Under the pieces are notes generated by a model. The model saw only the letters and a program-made list of their open reading frames with translations. It did not search any database and was not told the DNA's origin. Below, piece after piece: positions 32,435-43,667 of a stretch of DNA of 64,000 nt (position 1 is the first letter of the stretch; every line of letters starts with the position of its first letter). This stretch comes from Halomonas rhizosphaerae (GTDB lineage: Bacteria > Pseudomonadota > Gammaproteobacteria > Pseudomonadales > Halomonadaceae), in NCBI RefSeq assembly GCF_030010555.1, contig NZ_JASCQP010000011.1, positions 62,001 to 126,000 of the forward strand. Direction: 5' to 3'. Both the position numbers and the translations under genes were made by a program.

Positions 32435-34639
32435 TCAGGCCCTGGCGGCATAGGCGAAGAGCAGGGTCTCCTGGGCGCTGATCGGGGCCGCACCGCCGGG
32501 CTGCTGCTTGACGTAGAGGCCGTCGCTGCGCAGCAGCCAGCTCTGGCAGTTGTCCACCAGGTAGGTCTCGAGGTCCTTGCGGACCCGGGCGGCCAGCTTC
32601 CTGTCCAATAGCGGGAAGCAGGTCTCGACCCGATGGAACATGTTGCGCGCCATGAAGTCGGCGCTGGAGCCCCAGGTCTCCGGCTTGCCGTCGTTGTGGA
32701 AATGGAACACCCGGGTGTGCTCCAGGAAGCGGCCGATGATCGAGCGCACCCGGATGTTCTCCGAGATGCCGGGAATGCCCGGGCGCAGGCAGCACATGCC
32801 ACGGATGATCAGGTCGCACTCCACCCCGGCCCGCGAGGCCCGGTAGAGGGCCTGGATCAGCTTCGGCTCGGTGAGCGAGTTGCACTTAATGATCAGGTGG
32901 GCGCGCTTGCCCTTGCGGGCATGTTCGGCCTCCCGGTCGATCTTGGCCACCATCTGTTCGTGCAGGGTGAAGGGGGCGTGCAACAGCTGCTCGATGTGCC
33001 GGGCCCGGCCCATGCCCGAGAGCTGCTGGAAGACCTTGTGCACGTCGGCGCAGAGCACCGGGTCGGCGGTGAGCAGGCTATAGTCGGTGTAGAGCTTGGC
33101 GGTCCGCGAGTGGTAGTTGCCGGTGCCCAGGTGGGCATAGTGGCGCAGCTTGCCCCGTTCACGACGCACGATGTGCATCATCTTGGCGTGGGTCTTGTAG
33201 GCCATCACCCCGTAGATGACGATGGCCCCGGCTTCCTGCAGGCGCGAGGCCAGGGCCAGGTTGTCGGCCTCGTCGAAGCGTGCCCGTAGCTCAATCACCA
33301 CCGTGACCTCCTTGCCGTTGCCGGCGGCCTCGACCAGGGCGTTGACGATGGGCGAGTCGGCGCCGGTGCGGTAGAGGGTCTGCTTGATGGCCAGCACGTC
33401 CGGGTCCCGCGCGGCCTCCCCGAGCATCTCCTCCACCGGGGAGAAGGACTGGAAGGGATGATGGAGCAGGATGTCGCCATCGGCGATCGCGGCCAGCACG
33501 CTGTCGGCCTTGCGCAGTGCCTTGGGCAGGCCGGGGGTGAAGGGGCGATAGAGCAGCTCGGGACGCTCCACGTCGCCCAGCACCGACATCATGCGGGTCA
33601 GGTTCACCGGGCCGTTGACCCGGAAGAGGTCCGGCTCCTCGAGCTGGAACTGCCTGAGCAGGAACTCGGCCAGCTCGTCGGGGCAGTTGTCGGCCACCTC
33701 CAGCCGGACCCCGCTACCGTAGCGCCGCGACAGCAGCTCTCCGCGCAGCGCCGAGGCGAGGTCGGAAACCTCCTCGGGGTCCACGGCGAGGTCGGCGTTG
33801 CGGGTCAGTCGGAACTGGTAGCAGCCGAGTACCGTCATGCCGGGAAAGACCTCCTCGGCATGGGCATGGATCATCGAGGAGAGGAAGACGTACTCGCTGA
33901 AGCCCGCCTCGCAGAGCGCCTCGGGCAGGGCGATCACCCGCGGCAGCGAGCGGGGTGCCGGCAGGATGGCCAGGCCCCCCTCGCGGCCGAAGGCGTCCTT
34001 GCCCTCGAGCTGGACGATGAAGTTGAGGCTCTTGTTGACCAGGCGTGGGAAGGGGTGAGAAGGGTCCAGGCCGATGGGGCTGATCACCGGCATGATCTCG
34101 GTCTCGAAGTAGTCGCGCACCCAGGCGCCCTGGGCCTCGGACCAGTCCCCGCGGCGACGGAAGCGAAGCCGCTGGGCCTCCAGGGCGGGGATCAGGACCT
34201 CGTTGAGGATCTGGTACTGGCGCGCCACCTGGGAATGGGCGATCTGGGCGATCTCGGCCAGCACCGAGCGGGGCGAGCGACCGTCGGCGCCTGTGGCATC
34301 ATCGCCGAGCAGCACCTGGTTCTTGAGGCCCGCCACGCGGATCTCGAAGAACTCGTCCATGTTGGACGAGAAGATCAGCAGGAACATCAGCCGGTTGAGC
34401 AGCGGATGAGCCTCGTCCAGGGCCTGTTCCAGCACCCGGACGTTGAACTGAAGGTGGGAGAGCTCGCGGTTGAAGTAGAGCCCGGGGTCGGCCAGGTCTG
34501 CCTCCGGGTCCGGCAGCGCCTTGGGCTTGATGCCGGTGCGGGTCTGGTTCAACCGCGGGGCGGGAGGCTCGGGGGGCTCGCCGCCCCCCGTCTGGGTGGG
34601 CATGTCGGGCTGCCGGTCGGGACCGCGTGTCTCTTCCAT
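32435..34639 (-). CDS. ppk1: Polyphosphate kinase 1
   Basis: Makes polyphosphate from ATP reversibly. The 734-residue protein has a Pro-rich N-terminal extension of about 50 residues, then the N domain (YFNRELSHLQFNVRVLEQA) and head domain. The catalytic PLD-like domains contain His in AYKTHAKMMHIVRR and in HYAHLGTGNYHSRTAKLYTDYS. The core is slightly longer than E. coli PPK (688). It is convergent with the DUF3087 gene, and hemB lies upstream on the same strand. Confidence 0.96.
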   Translation of the reverse strand: MEETRGPDRQPDMPTQTGGGEPPEPPAPRLNQTRTGIKPKALPDPEADLADPGLYFNRELSHLQFNVRVLEQALDEAHPLLNRLMFLLIFSSNMDEFFEIRVAGLKNQVLLGDDATGADGRSPRSVLAEIAQIAHSQVARQYQILNEVLIPALEAQRLRFRRRGDWSEAQGAWVRDYFETEIMPVISPIGLDPSHPFPRLVNKSLNFIVQLEGKDAFGREGGLAILPAPRSLPRVIALPEALCEAGFSEYVFLSSMIHAHAEEVFPGMTVLGCYQFRLTRNADLAVDPEEVSDLASALRGELLSRRYGSGVRLEVADNCPDELAEFLLRQFQLEEPDLFRVNGPVNLTRMMSVLGDVERPELLYRPFTPGLPKALRKADSVLAAIADGDILLHHPFQSFSPVEEMLGEAARDPDVLAIKQTLYRTGADSPIVNALVEAAGNGKEVTVVIELRARFDEADNLALASRLQEAGAIVIYGVMAYKTHAKMMHIVRRERGKLRHYAHLGTGNYHSRTAKLYTDYSLLTADPVLCADVHKVFQQLSGMGRARHIEQLLHAPFTLHEQMVAKIDREAEHARKGKRAHLIIKCNSLTEPKLIQALYRASRAGVECDLIIRGMCCLRPGIPGISENIRVRSIIGRFLEHTRVFHFHNDGKPETWGSSADFMARNMFHRVETCFPLLDRKLAARVRKDLETYLVDNCQSWLLRSDGLYVKQQPGGAAPISAQETLLFAYAARA

Positions 34640-34685
34640 GGGGTTTCCCTGTCGTCGGGCGGAAGGGCGCTGTCCCTCCCGTCGG

Positions 34686-35870
<1,185 letters not shown>

Positions 35871-35914
35871 TCAGGGCCTGGCTTCGCCGGGCGCCTACCT
35901 TCAAGGAGAAAGGC

Positions 35915-36577
35915 ATGAGCAAACAGGTGGCGGTCATCCTCTCGGGATGCGGGGTGCAGGACGGTGCCGAGATCTACGAGACCACCCTGACCCTGCTGCG
36001 CCTCGATCAGCTGGGCCTGGGCTATCGCTGCTTCGCCCCCGACATCGAGCAGCATCATGTCGTCGATCATCGTCGCGGCGAGGTGGCCGACGGCGAGCGT
36101 CGCAATGTGCTGACCGAGTCGGCGCGCCTGGCCCGCGGCGAGATCGCGCCCCTCGACGAGCTCGAGGCCGACGACTTCGATGCGATCATCCTCCCCGGCG
36201 GCTTCGGTGTCGCCAAGAACCTCTCGAACTTCGCCGAGGCTGGGGATGGCATGCAGGTGCTCGACGAGCTCACCGAGGCGCTGTCCGGCTTCCATGAGGC
36301 GCGCAAGCCGATCGGCCTGATGTGCATCAGCCCGGTGCTGGTGCCGCGCCTGCTCGGCCCCGGCATCGCCGTGACCGTGGGGCACGATCCGGGCGTCGCC
36401 GGGGCGATCAGTGCCATGGGCGGCCTGCACCGCAGCTGCGGGGTCGAGGACATCGTGGTGGATTTCGAGAACCGCGTGGTGACCACCCCGGCCTACATGC
36501 TGGCCACGCGCATCAGCGAGGCCGCCACCGGCATCTTCAAGCTGGTCGACCGCATCGACGAATTGATGGACCTGTAA
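35915..36577 (+). CDS. elbB: ElbB, DJ-1/PfpI-family glyoxalase (isoprenoid-related)
   Basis: A 220-residue class I glutamine amidotransferase-like protein. MSKQVAVILSGCGVQDGAEIYE, DAIILPGGFGVAKNLSNFA and GLMCISPVLVPRLLG (with the reactive Cys) are typical of ElbB. Family members have glyoxalase III-type activity and were linked to isoprenoid yield in E. coli. The true substrate is not settled. AAGGAG lies before the ATG. A strong terminator follows, and tatC faces it on the other strand. Confidence 0.9.
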   Translation: MSKQVAVILSGCGVQDGAEIYETTLTLLRLDQLGLGYRCFAPDIEQHHVVDHRRGEVADGERRNVLTESARLARGEIAPLDELEADDFDAIILPGGFGVAKNLSNFAEAGDGMQVLDELTEALSGFHEARKPIGLMCISPVLVPRLLGPGIAVTVGHDPGVAGAISAMGGLHRSCGVEDIVVDFENRVVTTPAYMLATRISEAATGIFKLVDRIDELMDL

Positions 36578-36603
36578 GTTTTAAGCGCCGAGCGCCGAGC
36601 TAC

Positions 36604-36645
36604 AAGCAAGCCCCGAAGTCTTCGAGCTTCGGGGCTTGCTTTTGC
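36604..36645. terminator. Strong bidirectional terminator between elbB and tatC
   Basis: A perfect 15-bp stem (AAGCAAGCCCCGAAG, 36604-36618, with its complement at 36627-36641) has an 8-nt loop and runs into TTTT. The mirrored A-run serves the tatABC transcript from the other side. It is preceded by a tandem GCGCCGA GCGCCGA, which may belong to a small intergenic repeat. Confidence 0.88.
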
Positions 36646-36695
36646 CGGGTTGGGTCTTAGTCGGGTCTTATCGTGCTGGCCTTGGCCGCTTGGCG

Positions 36696-37463
36696 CTATG
36701 CTTCCTCGTCTTCCTCGTCCTTCTCCCGCTTGCGGCGGACCAGGCGACCGAACAGCAGACCGACCTCGTAGAGCAGGTACATCGGCACCGCCAGCAGGCT
36801 CTGGGAGACCACGTCTGGCGGGGTGAGCAGCATGCCGATGACGAAGCAGCCCAGCACCACGTAGGGGCGCTTCTTCGACAGGCTCTCCACCGTGGTGGCG
36901 CCCGAGAGGATCAGCAGGAAGGTGGCGATGGGGATCTCGAAGGCCACCCCGAAGGCGAAGAACAGCTTGAGGACGAAGTTCAGGTACTGGTTGATGTCGG
37001 TCATCACCGCGACGTTCTCCGGCCCGGTCTGGGTGAAGAACTGGAACAGCAGCGGGAAGACGACGTAGTAGGCGAAGGCGGCGCCACCGTAGAACAGCGC
37101 CACGCTGGAGGCCAGGATCGGCAGCGCCAGCGCCTTCTCGTTGTCGTAGAGCCCCGGGGCCACGAAGGCCCAGGCCTGGTGCAGCACGTAGGGAATGGCG
37201 GCGAACACCGCCACCACCAGGGTCAGCTTGAAGGGCGCGAGGAAGGGAGAGGCCACCTCGGTGGCGATCATCTGCGATCCTTCCGGCAGCAGCGCCATCA
37301 GCGGCTGGGCGACGAAGGAGTAGATGTCGTTGGCAAAGGCATAGAGGCCCAGGAAGATCACCAGGATCGCGATCACGGCGCGCATCAGTCGCGAGCGCAG
37401 CTCGATCAGGTGCTCGATCAGCGGGGCCTGGTTCTGCTCCTTGGGGTCACCGGTCTTGCTCAT
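36696..37463 (-). CDS. tatC: Sec-independent protein translocase TatC
   Basis: Core of the twin-arginine translocase; binds the RR signal peptide of folded exported proteins. The 255-residue protein has six hydrophobic helices. The N-terminal APLIEHLIELRSRL carries the signal-binding Glu. FVAPGLYDNEKALALP and LTPPDVVSQSLLAVPMYLLYE are conserved. It has an acidic/basic tail (RKREKDEEDEEA). It overlaps tatB by 4 nt. Confidence 0.97.
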   Translation of the reverse strand: MSKTGDPKEQNQAPLIEHLIELRSRLMRAVIAILVIFLGLYAFANDIYSFVAQPLMALLPEGSQMIATEVASPFLAPFKLTLVVAVFAAIPYVLHQAWAFVAPGLYDNEKALALPILASSVALFYGGAAFAYYVVFPLLFQFFTQTGPENVAVMTDINQYLNFVLKLFFAFGVAFEIPIATFLLILSGATTVESLSKKRPYVVLGCFVIGMLLTPPDVVSQSLLAVPMYLLYEVGLLFGRLVRRKREKDEEDEEA

Positions 37464-37900
37464 CGGGGGGCAGAATCCTTGTCGGCGTTGGAGGCATCGG
37501 CGGGGCGCTGGGAATCATCGGCCTCGCTGCCCGTGCGGGCCCTGGCGAGAGCGTCATCGAGCCGCTTCTCGGGAGGGGCGGCCGGCGGGGCTTCGCCGGT
37601 ATCGTCACCGGCCGAGGCCGACGGGCGCTTGCCGCTCTCGTCCTCGGCGATGCTCTCCACGCCGCGCTTGACCTGCTGGACGCCCTCGTCGAGCTTCTTC
37701 TGCTGCTCGTTGAGCTTCTGGCGCAGCTCCTCCGCCTCGAGCTGGGCACTGATCTCGCGCTGCATGCCCGAGACGGTGCGCTTGATCTTGCCGATCCACA
37801 GCCCCAGGGTGCGCGCCGCCTTGGGCAGGCGCTCGGGACCCAGCACCAGCAGGCCCACCACGCCGATGAGCATCAGTTCGAGAAAGCCCATATCGAACAT
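37460..37900 (-). CDS. tatB: Sec-independent protein translocase TatB
   Basis: Partner of TatC in the receptor complex. The 146-residue protein has an N-terminal hairpin-bent membrane helix MFDMGFLELMLIGVVGLLVLGPERLP with the hallmark Glu-8 and GPERLP hinge. An amphipathic helix and a disordered Ala/Asp/Pro-rich tail follow. It lies between tatA and tatC. Confidence 0.95.
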   Translation of the reverse strand: MFDMGFLELMLIGVVGLLVLGPERLPKAARTLGLWIGKIKRTVSGMQREISAQLEAEELRQKLNEQQKKLDEGVQQVKRGVESIAEDESGKRPSASAGDDTGEAPPAAPPEKRLDDALARARTGSEADDSQRPADASNADKDSAPR

Positions 37901-37906
37901 GGCGGG

Positions 37907-38185
37907 TTACTTGCGCTCTTCCTGGTGCTCTTCCTTGTCATGGGCCTTCTGCTCGGCCTTGACGTCGTAGGTATTGACCTCTTCGTCATGGCTGACGCGG
38001 GCCTGGGGGTCGTCCGCCTTCTCGCCCTCGTCCTTATCCTTCTCTTCCTCGTGCATGGCCTTCTTGAAGCCCTTCACGGCGCCGCCCAGGTCACCGCCGA
38101 CGTTGCGCAGCTTCTTGGTGCCGAAGATCAGGATGATGATGCCGAGAACGATCAGCAGCTGCCAGATACTGATACCACCTAACAT
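37907..38185 (-). CDS. tatA: Sec-independent protein translocase TatA
   Basis: Forms the TatA oligomer that lets folded proteins cross the inner membrane. The 92-residue protein starts [28 protein letters not shown]: one membrane helix, the FGTKKL hinge and an amphipathic helix ([11 protein letters not shown]). The C-terminal tail is very acidic and His-rich, in keeping with a halophile-type proteome. ATG at 38185 follows GAGGAAG; the longer in-frame start at 38299 lies inside hisE and is rejected. Confidence 0.96.
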   Translation of the reverse strand: MLGGISIWQLLIVLGIIILIFGTKKLRNVGGDLGGAVKGFKKAMHEEEKDKDEGEKADDPQARVSHDEEVNTYDVKAEQKAHDKEEHQEERK

Positions 38186-38237
38186 AGTTGCTTCCTCAGG
38201 TTGGGGCTCCGGGAGGTCCCGGAAGGGCCAGTTGACG

Positions 38238-38573
38238 CTAGGGTTGCCGTGCGGCCTTCTCGTCGTGTCCGGAGACGCCGAAGCGGCGGGCCAGCTCATC
38301 CAGGACCTGGCGGTGGTCGAGGCCCAGGTGCGAGAGCATTACCAGGCTATGAAACCACAGGTCGGCCGTTTCGGCGATCAACGCTTGGCGTGCCGACTCG
38401 TCGCCATGCTCGGCGTCCTTGGCGGCCAGCAGGGTCTCGGTGGCTTCCTCGCCGACCTTCTCGAGTATCTTGTTCAGTCCCTTGTGATGCAAGGCCGCCA
38501 CATAGGAATCCTGTGGCTCCGCCCGGCGGCGTTCTTCGAGCACAACGTGAAGACGGTCGAGGATATCGCTCAT
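38238..38573 (-). CDS. hisE: Phosphoribosyl-ATP pyrophosphatase
   Basis: Second step of histidine synthesis: hydrolyses PR-ATP to PR-AMP. The 111-residue all-alpha NTP-PPase (MazG-like) has the metal-binding [16 protein letters not shown] and [13 protein letters not shown]. HisE stands alone, not fused to HisI, and no hisI is in the window. It lies between ubiB and tatA, as in pseudomonads (where hisI normally sits beside it). Confidence 0.96.
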   Translation of the reverse strand: MSDILDRLHVVLEERRRAEPQDSYVAALHHKGLNKILEKVGEEATETLLAAKDAEHGDESARQALIAETADLWFHSLVMLSHLGLDHRQVLDELARRFGVSGHDEKAARQP

Positions 38574-38616
38574 GGGAGAAGGTTCCGTTGCAGTGGGTGG
38601 AAGAGCGGGGCGGACA

Positions 38617-40239
38617 TCAGTGCCAGGCCAGCAGCAGCACGCCGAGGGCGGCGGCGGCCAGGGCCGGCCAGGGCTGACCTGCGGCCCACTCGCTCAGCGG
38701 CTGCCAGGCGAGAGCGGCGACCAGCAGCAGCAGGCCCAGCCGAAGCCGCCGCTGGCTCCTGCCCCGCTGGCTCAGCGCTCGGGAGATCCCGCCCATGGCG
38801 TCGACCTGGCGGCGCCGCTGGCGGTGTTCCAGCTCGGTTCGGGTGAGGACCTGGTGGGCGAGCACCGGCAGCTCGGGCAGTTGACGAGAGAGCTCCGGGG
38901 CCTGTCGCTTGAGCGACTCCCAGAGGCCGCTGGCGCCGGCGCGCTCCTTCATCCAGCGCTCCAGGTAGGGCTTGGCGGTGCTCCACAGGTCCAGGTCGGG
39001 GTAGAGCTGGCGGCCGAGCCCCTCGATGTTGAGCAGCGTCTTCTGCAGCAGTACCAGCTGCGGCTGGACCTCCATGTTGAAGCGTCGAGCGGTCTGGAAC
39101 AGGCCCAGCAGCACCTGGCCGAAGGAGATGTCCTTGAGCGGCTTCTCGAGGATCGGCTCGCACACCGTGCGGATCGCCGCGGCGAACTCGTTGGCGCGGG
39201 TCCCCTCGCCCACCCAGCCCGACTCGATGTGCAGCGCCGCCACCTCGTAGTAGTCCTGGTGGAAGAAGGCCAGCAGGTTGCGTGCCAGGTAGTCCTGGTC
39301 CTCGCGGGTCAGGCTGCCGACGATGCCGCAGTCGATGGCGATGTACTGCGGGTCGTGGGGATGTTCGAAAGAGACGAAGATGTTGCCCGGGTGCATGTCG
39401 GCATGGAAGAAGTTGTCGCGGAACACTTGGGTGAAGAAGATCTCCACGCCGCGTTCGGCCAGCTTCTTGAGGTCGGTGCCCTGGGCGAGCAGCGCCGCGG
39501 TATCGGCCACCGGGACCCCGTAGATGCGCTCCTGCACCATCACCCGGTGGTGGGTCAGTGCCCAGTGGATGGCCGGCACGTAGAGCAGCGGCGAGCCCTT
39601 GAAGTTGCGCTTGAGCTGGGAGGTGTTGGCGGCCTCCTTGGTGAGGTCGAGCTCGTCGAAGAGCGTGGCCTCGTAGTCGCGAACCACTTCCACCGGGCGC
39701 AGTCGGCGGGCCTCGGGAATTCTTGCCAGCACGCTGGCGAAGCGATACATCAACGCCATGTCCTGGCGCATCACGCGCTCGATCCCCGGACGGATGATCT
39801 TGACCACCACGGCTTCGCCCCCGTGCAGCCGGGCGGCATGCACCTGGGCGACGGAGGCCGAGGCCAGGGGCTCGGGCTCGAAGCTGGCGAAGGCATCCTC
39901 CAGCGACATCCCCAGCTCCTCCTCGACCAGGGCCATGGCCTGGTGGCCGGGAAAGGGCGGCACCTGGTCCTGGAGCCGCTGCAGTTCGTCGGCTATGTCC
40001 TCGGGCAGCAGGTCGCGGCGGGTCGAGAGCATCTGGCCGAACTTGACGAAGATCGGCCCCAGCGACTCCAGCGCCAGGCGCAGGCGCACGCCCCGGGAGC
40101 GGTCGCCGATCGGCACCAGGCGCAGCGGTGAAAGCGTGAACAGGCCGCGCAGCCACCAGGGCATCCGCTCCAGCGGCAGCAGGGTATCGAGCCGGTAGCG
40201 GGTGATCACCCAGAAGATGCGCGTGAGCCGCAGGATCAT
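38617..40239 (-). CDS. ubiB: Ubiquinone biosynthesis regulatory protein kinase-like UbiB
   Basis: ABC1/ADCK-family atypical kinase/ATPase needed for aerobic ubiquinone synthesis. The 540-residue protein has the family KxGQ motif in [19 protein letters not shown]. Ala-rich nucleotide loop sequence ([15 protein letters not shown]), [12 protein letters not shown] and the DFG-like [10 protein letters not shown] follow. Two membrane helices lie at the C-terminus (about residues 495-538). The ATG at 40239 overlaps the ubiJ stop by 4 nt. Confidence 0.96.
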   Translation of the reverse strand: MILRLTRIFWVITRYRLDTLLPLERMPWWLRGLFTLSPLRLVPIGDRSRGVRLRLALESLGPIFVKFGQMLSTRRDLLPEDIADELQRLQDQVPPFPGHQAMALVEEELGMSLEDAFASFEPEPLASASVAQVHAARLHGGEAVVVKIIRPGIERVMRQDMALMYRFASVLARIPEARRLRPVEVVRDYEATLFDELDLTKEAANTSQLKRNFKGSPLLYVPAIHWALTHHRVMVQERIYGVPVADTAALLAQGTDLKKLAERGVEIFFTQVFRDNFFHADMHPGNIFVSFEHPHDPQYIAIDCGIVGSLTREDQDYLARNLLAFFHQDYYEVAALHIESGWVGEGTRANEFAAAIRTVCEPILEKPLKDISFGQVLLGLFQTARRFNMEVQPQLVLLQKTLLNIEGLGRQLYPDLDLWSTAKPYLERWMKERAGASGLWESLKRQAPELSRQLPELPVLAHQVLTRTELEHRQRRRQVDAMGGISRALSQRGRSQRRLRLGLLLLVAALAWQPLSEWAAGQPWPALAAAALGVLLLAWH

Positions 40240-40880
40240 CGAGTCGTCTCCGGCGGGGCCAGGCGACGTCGCAGCCGCGCCAGGCGCGCCTCGAGGCGGT
40301 CGGTGGCGATCTCCACCTCGGTCAGCTGGTCGCGCAGCGCCTCGAGCTGGTGACGCCCCGGCAGCAGCCGTGCCTCCTCGAAGACATATTCGCCCACGTC
40401 GGCGCAGAACTCCTGGCGGGTGCGCAGGCCCCATCGGGAGAGGCTGCGCAGCCCCTCGGCCAGGCTATGGGCCGGGATGTCGCCGAGCCAGCGGGCGAGT
40501 TCCGCCTCCCAGTCCAGGTCGAGGTCGAGCAGCAGGTCGCGGGTCGCTTCCAGCAGATGGGTGCGCCCCCGCACGGCGAGCTTGCCCTGGAACATCAGGC
40601 GCTCGACGGAGGCCCCGCCCAGCAGTTCGCCGAGAGTCTCGGCATCCAGCTCGACCACGGCGTCGAAGCCCTCCTCGGCGGTGTCGACGGGGCGCAGCAG
40701 GTCGAGGCCGGCCGGGTGGAAGTGGATGGCCAGCGCCAGGGCGGGGCGCTCCAGGCGCAACAGGATGCGCTGGCCAGCCAGCCGGGCCAGGCGCGACGGC
40801 GCCGCCGGATCGCGGGCGAGCAGGGCGTTCAGGGTGCGTTCCAGGCCGGCCAGCAGCAGGGTGGGAGACAACGCCATCAT
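40236..40880 (-). CDS. ubiJ: Ubiquinone biosynthesis accessory factor UbiJ (SCP2 domain)
   Basis: A lipid-binding SCP2-domain protein that holds ubiquinone intermediates in the Ubi complex with UbiK. The 214-residue product has the SCP2 core (residues about 15-115, [21 protein letters not shown] and [14 protein letters not shown]). A C-terminal coiled coil follows ([27 protein letters not shown] region). A second in-frame ATG at 40877 is also possible. It sits between ubiE and ubiB, as in E. coli. Confidence 0.92.
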   Translation of the reverse strand: MMALSPTLLLAGLERTLNALLARDPAAPSRLARLAGQRILLRLERPALALAIHFHPAGLDLLRPVDTAEEGFDAVVELDAETLGELLGGASVERLMFQGKLAVRGRTHLLEATRDLLLDLDLDWEAELARWLGDIPAHSLAEGLRSLSRWGLRTRQEFCADVGEYVFEEARLLPGRHQLEALRDQLTEVEIATDRLEARLARLRRRLAPPETTR

Positions 40881-40884
40881 GCCC

Positions 40885-41640
40885 TCACAGCTTGATGCCG
40901 CGGTGCAGGGCGACGATGCCCCCGGTGAGGTTGGTGTACTCGACGCGCTCCAGCCCGGCGGCCTCCATCATCGCCTTGAGGGTCTCCTGGTCGGGGTGCA
41001 TGCGGATCGACTCGGCCAGGTAGCGGTAGCTGTCGGCGTCGCTCGCCACCAACTCGCCGATCTTCGGCAGCAGGCGGAAGGAGTACTCGTCGTAGGCCCT
41101 GGAGAACAACGGGTTGCCCGGCTTGGAGAACTCCAGCACCAGCAGGCGTCCGCCGGGCTTGAGCACTCGGGTCATGGAGCGCAGCGCGGCGTCCTTGTCG
41201 GTGACGTTGCGCAGGCCGAAGGCGATGGTGATGCAGTCGAAGGTGTTGTCGGGGAAGGGCAGGCACTCGGCGTTGGCCTGCACGTACTCGACGTTGCCGC
41301 CGATGCCTCTGTCGAGCAGCTTGTCGCGGCCGACCCGCAGCATGGACTCGTTGATGTCGGCCAGCACCACCCGGCCGCGGGGGCCCACCATGCGCGAGAA
41401 CTTTCCCGTCAGGTCGCCGGTGCCGCCGGCGATGTCGAGCACGCTGTGGCCCGGGCGCACGCCGGAACGCTCGATGGTCAGGCGCTTCCACAGGCGATGG
41501 ATGCCCATCGACATCAGGTCGTTCATGACGTCGTAGCGGGCCGCCACCGAGTGGAAGACATGGGCCACGCGCGAGGCCTTCTCCCCGACCGGGACTTCCT
41601 GATAGCCGAAGTGGGTGGTGTGCTTGTCACTGGCGCTCAT
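40885..41640 (-). CDS. ubiE: Ubiquinone/menaquinone C-methyltransferase UbiE
   Basis: SAM-dependent C-methylation in quinone synthesis. The 251-residue length equals E. coli UbiE. The SAM motif [14 protein letters not shown], the family signature [18 protein letters not shown] and [21 protein letters not shown] are present. ATG at 41640 is chosen; an in-frame ATG at 41703 adds 21 unlike residues. It is first in the ubiE-ubiJ-ubiB-hisE-tatABC run. Confidence 0.97.
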   Translation of the reverse strand: MSASDKHTTHFGYQEVPVGEKASRVAHVFHSVAARYDVMNDLMSMGIHRLWKRLTIERSGVRPGHSVLDIAGGTGDLTGKFSRMVGPRGRVVLADINESMLRVGRDKLLDRGIGGNVEYVQANAECLPFPDNTFDCITIAFGLRNVTDKDAALRSMTRVLKPGGRLLVLEFSKPGNPLFSRAYDEYSFRLLPKIGELVASDADSYRYLAESIRMHPDQETLKAMMEAAGLERVEYTNLTGGIVALHRGIKL

Positions 41641-41763
41641 GCCGTGGGGGCTCCCGAATCGCTGTGATGGGGGGAGGCCTGGCGGCCTCGCAATGGGCGC
41701 CATTGTAGCCTTCCCCGGCGACGATTGTCTTGACGCAGGGAGTCACTGAGGTGACCCCGAGGG

Positions 41764-41871
41764 CGCCGGGGACAGGCCGAAGAGGGGGTCCTACGCCATG
41801 GATGGCGTCGGTAGCGCCCAGGGAAGGGTTCACAGCGCCCCCTCGCAGGCCTGTCGCCGGATCAGCCGAGG
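41764..41871 (+). repeat. Dispersed palindromic repeat, copy 2 (compact form)
   Basis: The most regular copy. Outer arms CCGGGGACAGGCC (41766-41778) and GGCCTGTCGCCGG (41848-41860) are inverted repeats with one mismatch. Inner arms GAGGGGG (41782-41788) and CCCCCTC (41838-41844) also pair. The centre is a small hairpin, ACGCCAT-GG-ATGGCGT (41793-41808). Between lies GTAGCGCCCAGGGAAGGGTT, shared with copy 1. The element lies upstream of ubiE (which runs leftward) and downstream of the DUF971 gene. Confidence 0.78.
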
Positions 41872-41896
41872 GGAGGGCAGGCGACAAGTCTTGCTG

Positions 41897-42280
41897 TCAG
41901 AGCTGCTTGATCTCGATGCCCAGGGGCTCCCGGGAGGCGCCGGCCTCTTCCAGTCGGCGCAGGTAGTCGGCCCAGTTGGCCTCGCGCCTGCGGATCAGGT
42001 CGTAAAGGTAGTCCCAGCTGAAGAGCCCGCTGTCGTGGCCGTCGTCGAAGTGCAACTTGAGGGCATAGCGGCCGGTCTGGGTGATGTCCTTCAGGCCGAC
42101 GTGCTTCTTGCCCACCTGCAGGGTGGCGGTATCGGGGCCATGGCCGCGTACCTCGGCGGAGGGCGAGAAGACCCGCAGGTACTCCACCGGCAGCCGGTAG
42201 CTCTCGCCGCCTTCGTAGGTGAGCTCGAGCTCTCGGTCCTTCTTGTGGTAATGCACCCTGGTGGGAATCGGGGCTGTCAT
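41897..42280 (-). CDS. DUF971 (gamma-butyrobetaine hydroxylase-like N-terminal domain) protein
   Basis: A 127-residue protein, MTAPIPTRVHYHKKDRELEL..., matching the DUF971 fold in LTYEGGESYRLPVEYLRVFSPSAEVRGHG and the C-terminal GRYALKLHFDDGHDSGLFSWDYLYDL. In proteobacteria it commonly stands next to hslVU, as here. Its function is not established; related domains occur with iron-sulphur or 2-oxoglutarate enzymes. It has a good AGGAGGT site. The ATG at 42280 is preferred to 42304. Confidence 0.88.
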   Translation of the reverse strand: MTAPIPTRVHYHKKDRELELTYEGGESYRLPVEYLRVFSPSAEVRGHGPDTATLQVGKKHVGLKDITQTGRYALKLHFDDGHDSGLFSWDYLYDLIRRREANWADYLRRLEEAGASREPLGIEIKQL

Positions 42281-42297
42281 GGTACCTCCTGGCTTGT

Positions 42298-42333
42298 TTC
42301 GCACCTCGAGCTTCGCGTGGCTCGAGGTGCGAA
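42298..42333. repeat. Perfect 13-bp inverted repeat between hslU and the DUF971 gene
   Basis: TTCGCACCTCGAG (42298-42310) and its exact complement (42321-42333) surround a 10-nt loop. On the hslU strand no U-run follows, so it is not a classic terminator. It may stabilise the hslVU mRNA 3' end or be a small REP-like element. Confidence 0.6.
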
Positions 42334-42342
42334 GCCCGTGGC

Positions 42343-43665
42343 TTAGAGAATATACCGCGACAGGTCCTCGTCCATCGCCAGCTCGCCGAGCTGGGAGTCG
42401 ACGTAGGCGGCATCGATCGACAGCGGGCTGCCGAAGTCGCCACCCAGGTACGAGGCCTCCTCGAGCAGGCGCTCCATCACGGTGTGCAGTCGGCGGGCGC
42501 CGATGTTCTCGGTGCCCTCGTTCACCTTCCAGGCGATCTCGGCGATGCGCGCGATGCCGTCCTCCGTGAAGGCGACCTCGAGCCCCTCGGTGGCCAGCAG
42601 CGCCTGGTACTGCTTGGTCAGCGCGGCGGAGGGCTCGGTGAGGATGCGCTTGAAGTCCTCCGGCGTCAGGGCGTTGAGCTCGACGCGGATCGGCAGCCGG
42701 CCCTGCAGCTCGGGGATCAGGTCCGATGGGCGCGACAGGTGGAAGGCACCGGAGGCGATGAACAGGATGTGGTCGGTGCGCACCATGCCGTACTTGGTGG
42801 AGACCGTGGAGCCCTCGATCAGCGGCAGCAGGTCGCGCTGGACGCCCTCGCGGGAGACCTCGCCACCGCTGGACTGGCCGCTGCCCTTGCAGACCTTGTC
42901 GATCTCGTCGAGGAAGACGATGCCGTTCTGTTCCACCGCCTCGACGGCGCGGCTCTTGATGTCGTCCTCGTTGACCAGCTTGCCGGCCTCCTCGTCACGC
43001 AGCAGGCCGAAGGCGTCCTTTACCGCCACCCGGCGGATCTCGCTCTTCTGCTTGCCCATGCCGGCGAAGAGGTTCTGCAGCTGGCTGGTCATCTCCTCCA
43101 TGCCTGGCGGGGTCATGATGTCGACGCCGGAACCCTGGGGCGTGACCTCGATGTCGATCTCCTTGTCGTCGAGCTGTCCCTCGCGCAGCTTCTTGCGGAA
43201 GATCTGGCGGGTCGAGCTGTCCTGGCGGGGCTCGTCCTCCTGGCCACGGGGCGGTGGCAGCAGGGCGTCGAGGATGCGCTCCTCGGCGGCGTCCTCCGCA
43301 CGGTGGCCCACCTCGGCCTTGGCCTGCTCGCGCACCAGCTTGATGGCGGCCTCGGTCAGGTCACGGATGATCGATTCGACGTCGCGGCCCACATAGCCCA
43401 CCTCGGTGAACTTGGTGGCCTCGACCTTGATGAAGGGGGCGCCGGCCAGCTTGGCCAGGCGGCGCGCGATCTCGGTCTTGCCCACGCCGGTGGGGCCGAT
43501 CATCAGGATGTTCTTGGGCGTCACCTCATGTCGCAGCTCACCGTCGAGCTGCATGCGACGCCAGCGGTTGCGCAGGGCAATGGCCACGGCGCGCTTGGCG
43601 TCCTGCTGGCCGACGATGTACTGGTCCAGGGCGTGGACGATCTCGCGGGGGGTCATCCGGGTCAT
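42343..43665 (-). CDS. hslU: ATP-dependent protease ATPase subunit HslU
   Basis: AAA+ unfoldase that feeds substrates to HslV. The 440-residue protein has Walker A GPTGVGKT at 57-64, the pore-loop region [15 protein letters not shown], an inserted I domain (about 110-240) and Walker B in [11 protein letters not shown]. The C-terminal tail LSRYIL docks on HslV. An alternative start three codons in (MTPREIV) is possible. It begins 2 nt after the hslV stop, so the pair is coupled. Confidence 0.98.
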   Translation of the reverse strand: MTRMTPREIVHALDQYIVGQQDAKRAVAIALRNRWRRMQLDGELRHEVTPKNILMIGPTGVGKTEIARRLAKLAGAPFIKVEATKFTEVGYVGRDVESIIRDLTEAAIKLVREQAKAEVGHRAEDAAEERILDALLPPPRGQEDEPRQDSSTRQIFRKKLREGQLDDKEIDIEVTPQGSGVDIMTPPGMEEMTSQLQNLFAGMGKQKSEIRRVAVKDAFGLLRDEEAGKLVNEDDIKSRAVEAVEQNGIVFLDEIDKVCKGSGQSSGGEVSREGVQRDLLPLIEGSTVSTKYGMVRTDHILFIASGAFHLSRPSDLIPELQGRLPIRVELNALTPEDFKRILTEPSAALTKQYQALLATEGLEVAFTEDGIARIAEIAWKVNEGTENIGARRLHTVMERLLEEASYLGGDFGSPLSIDAAYVDSQLGELAMDEDLSRYIL

Positions 43666-43667
43666 GG

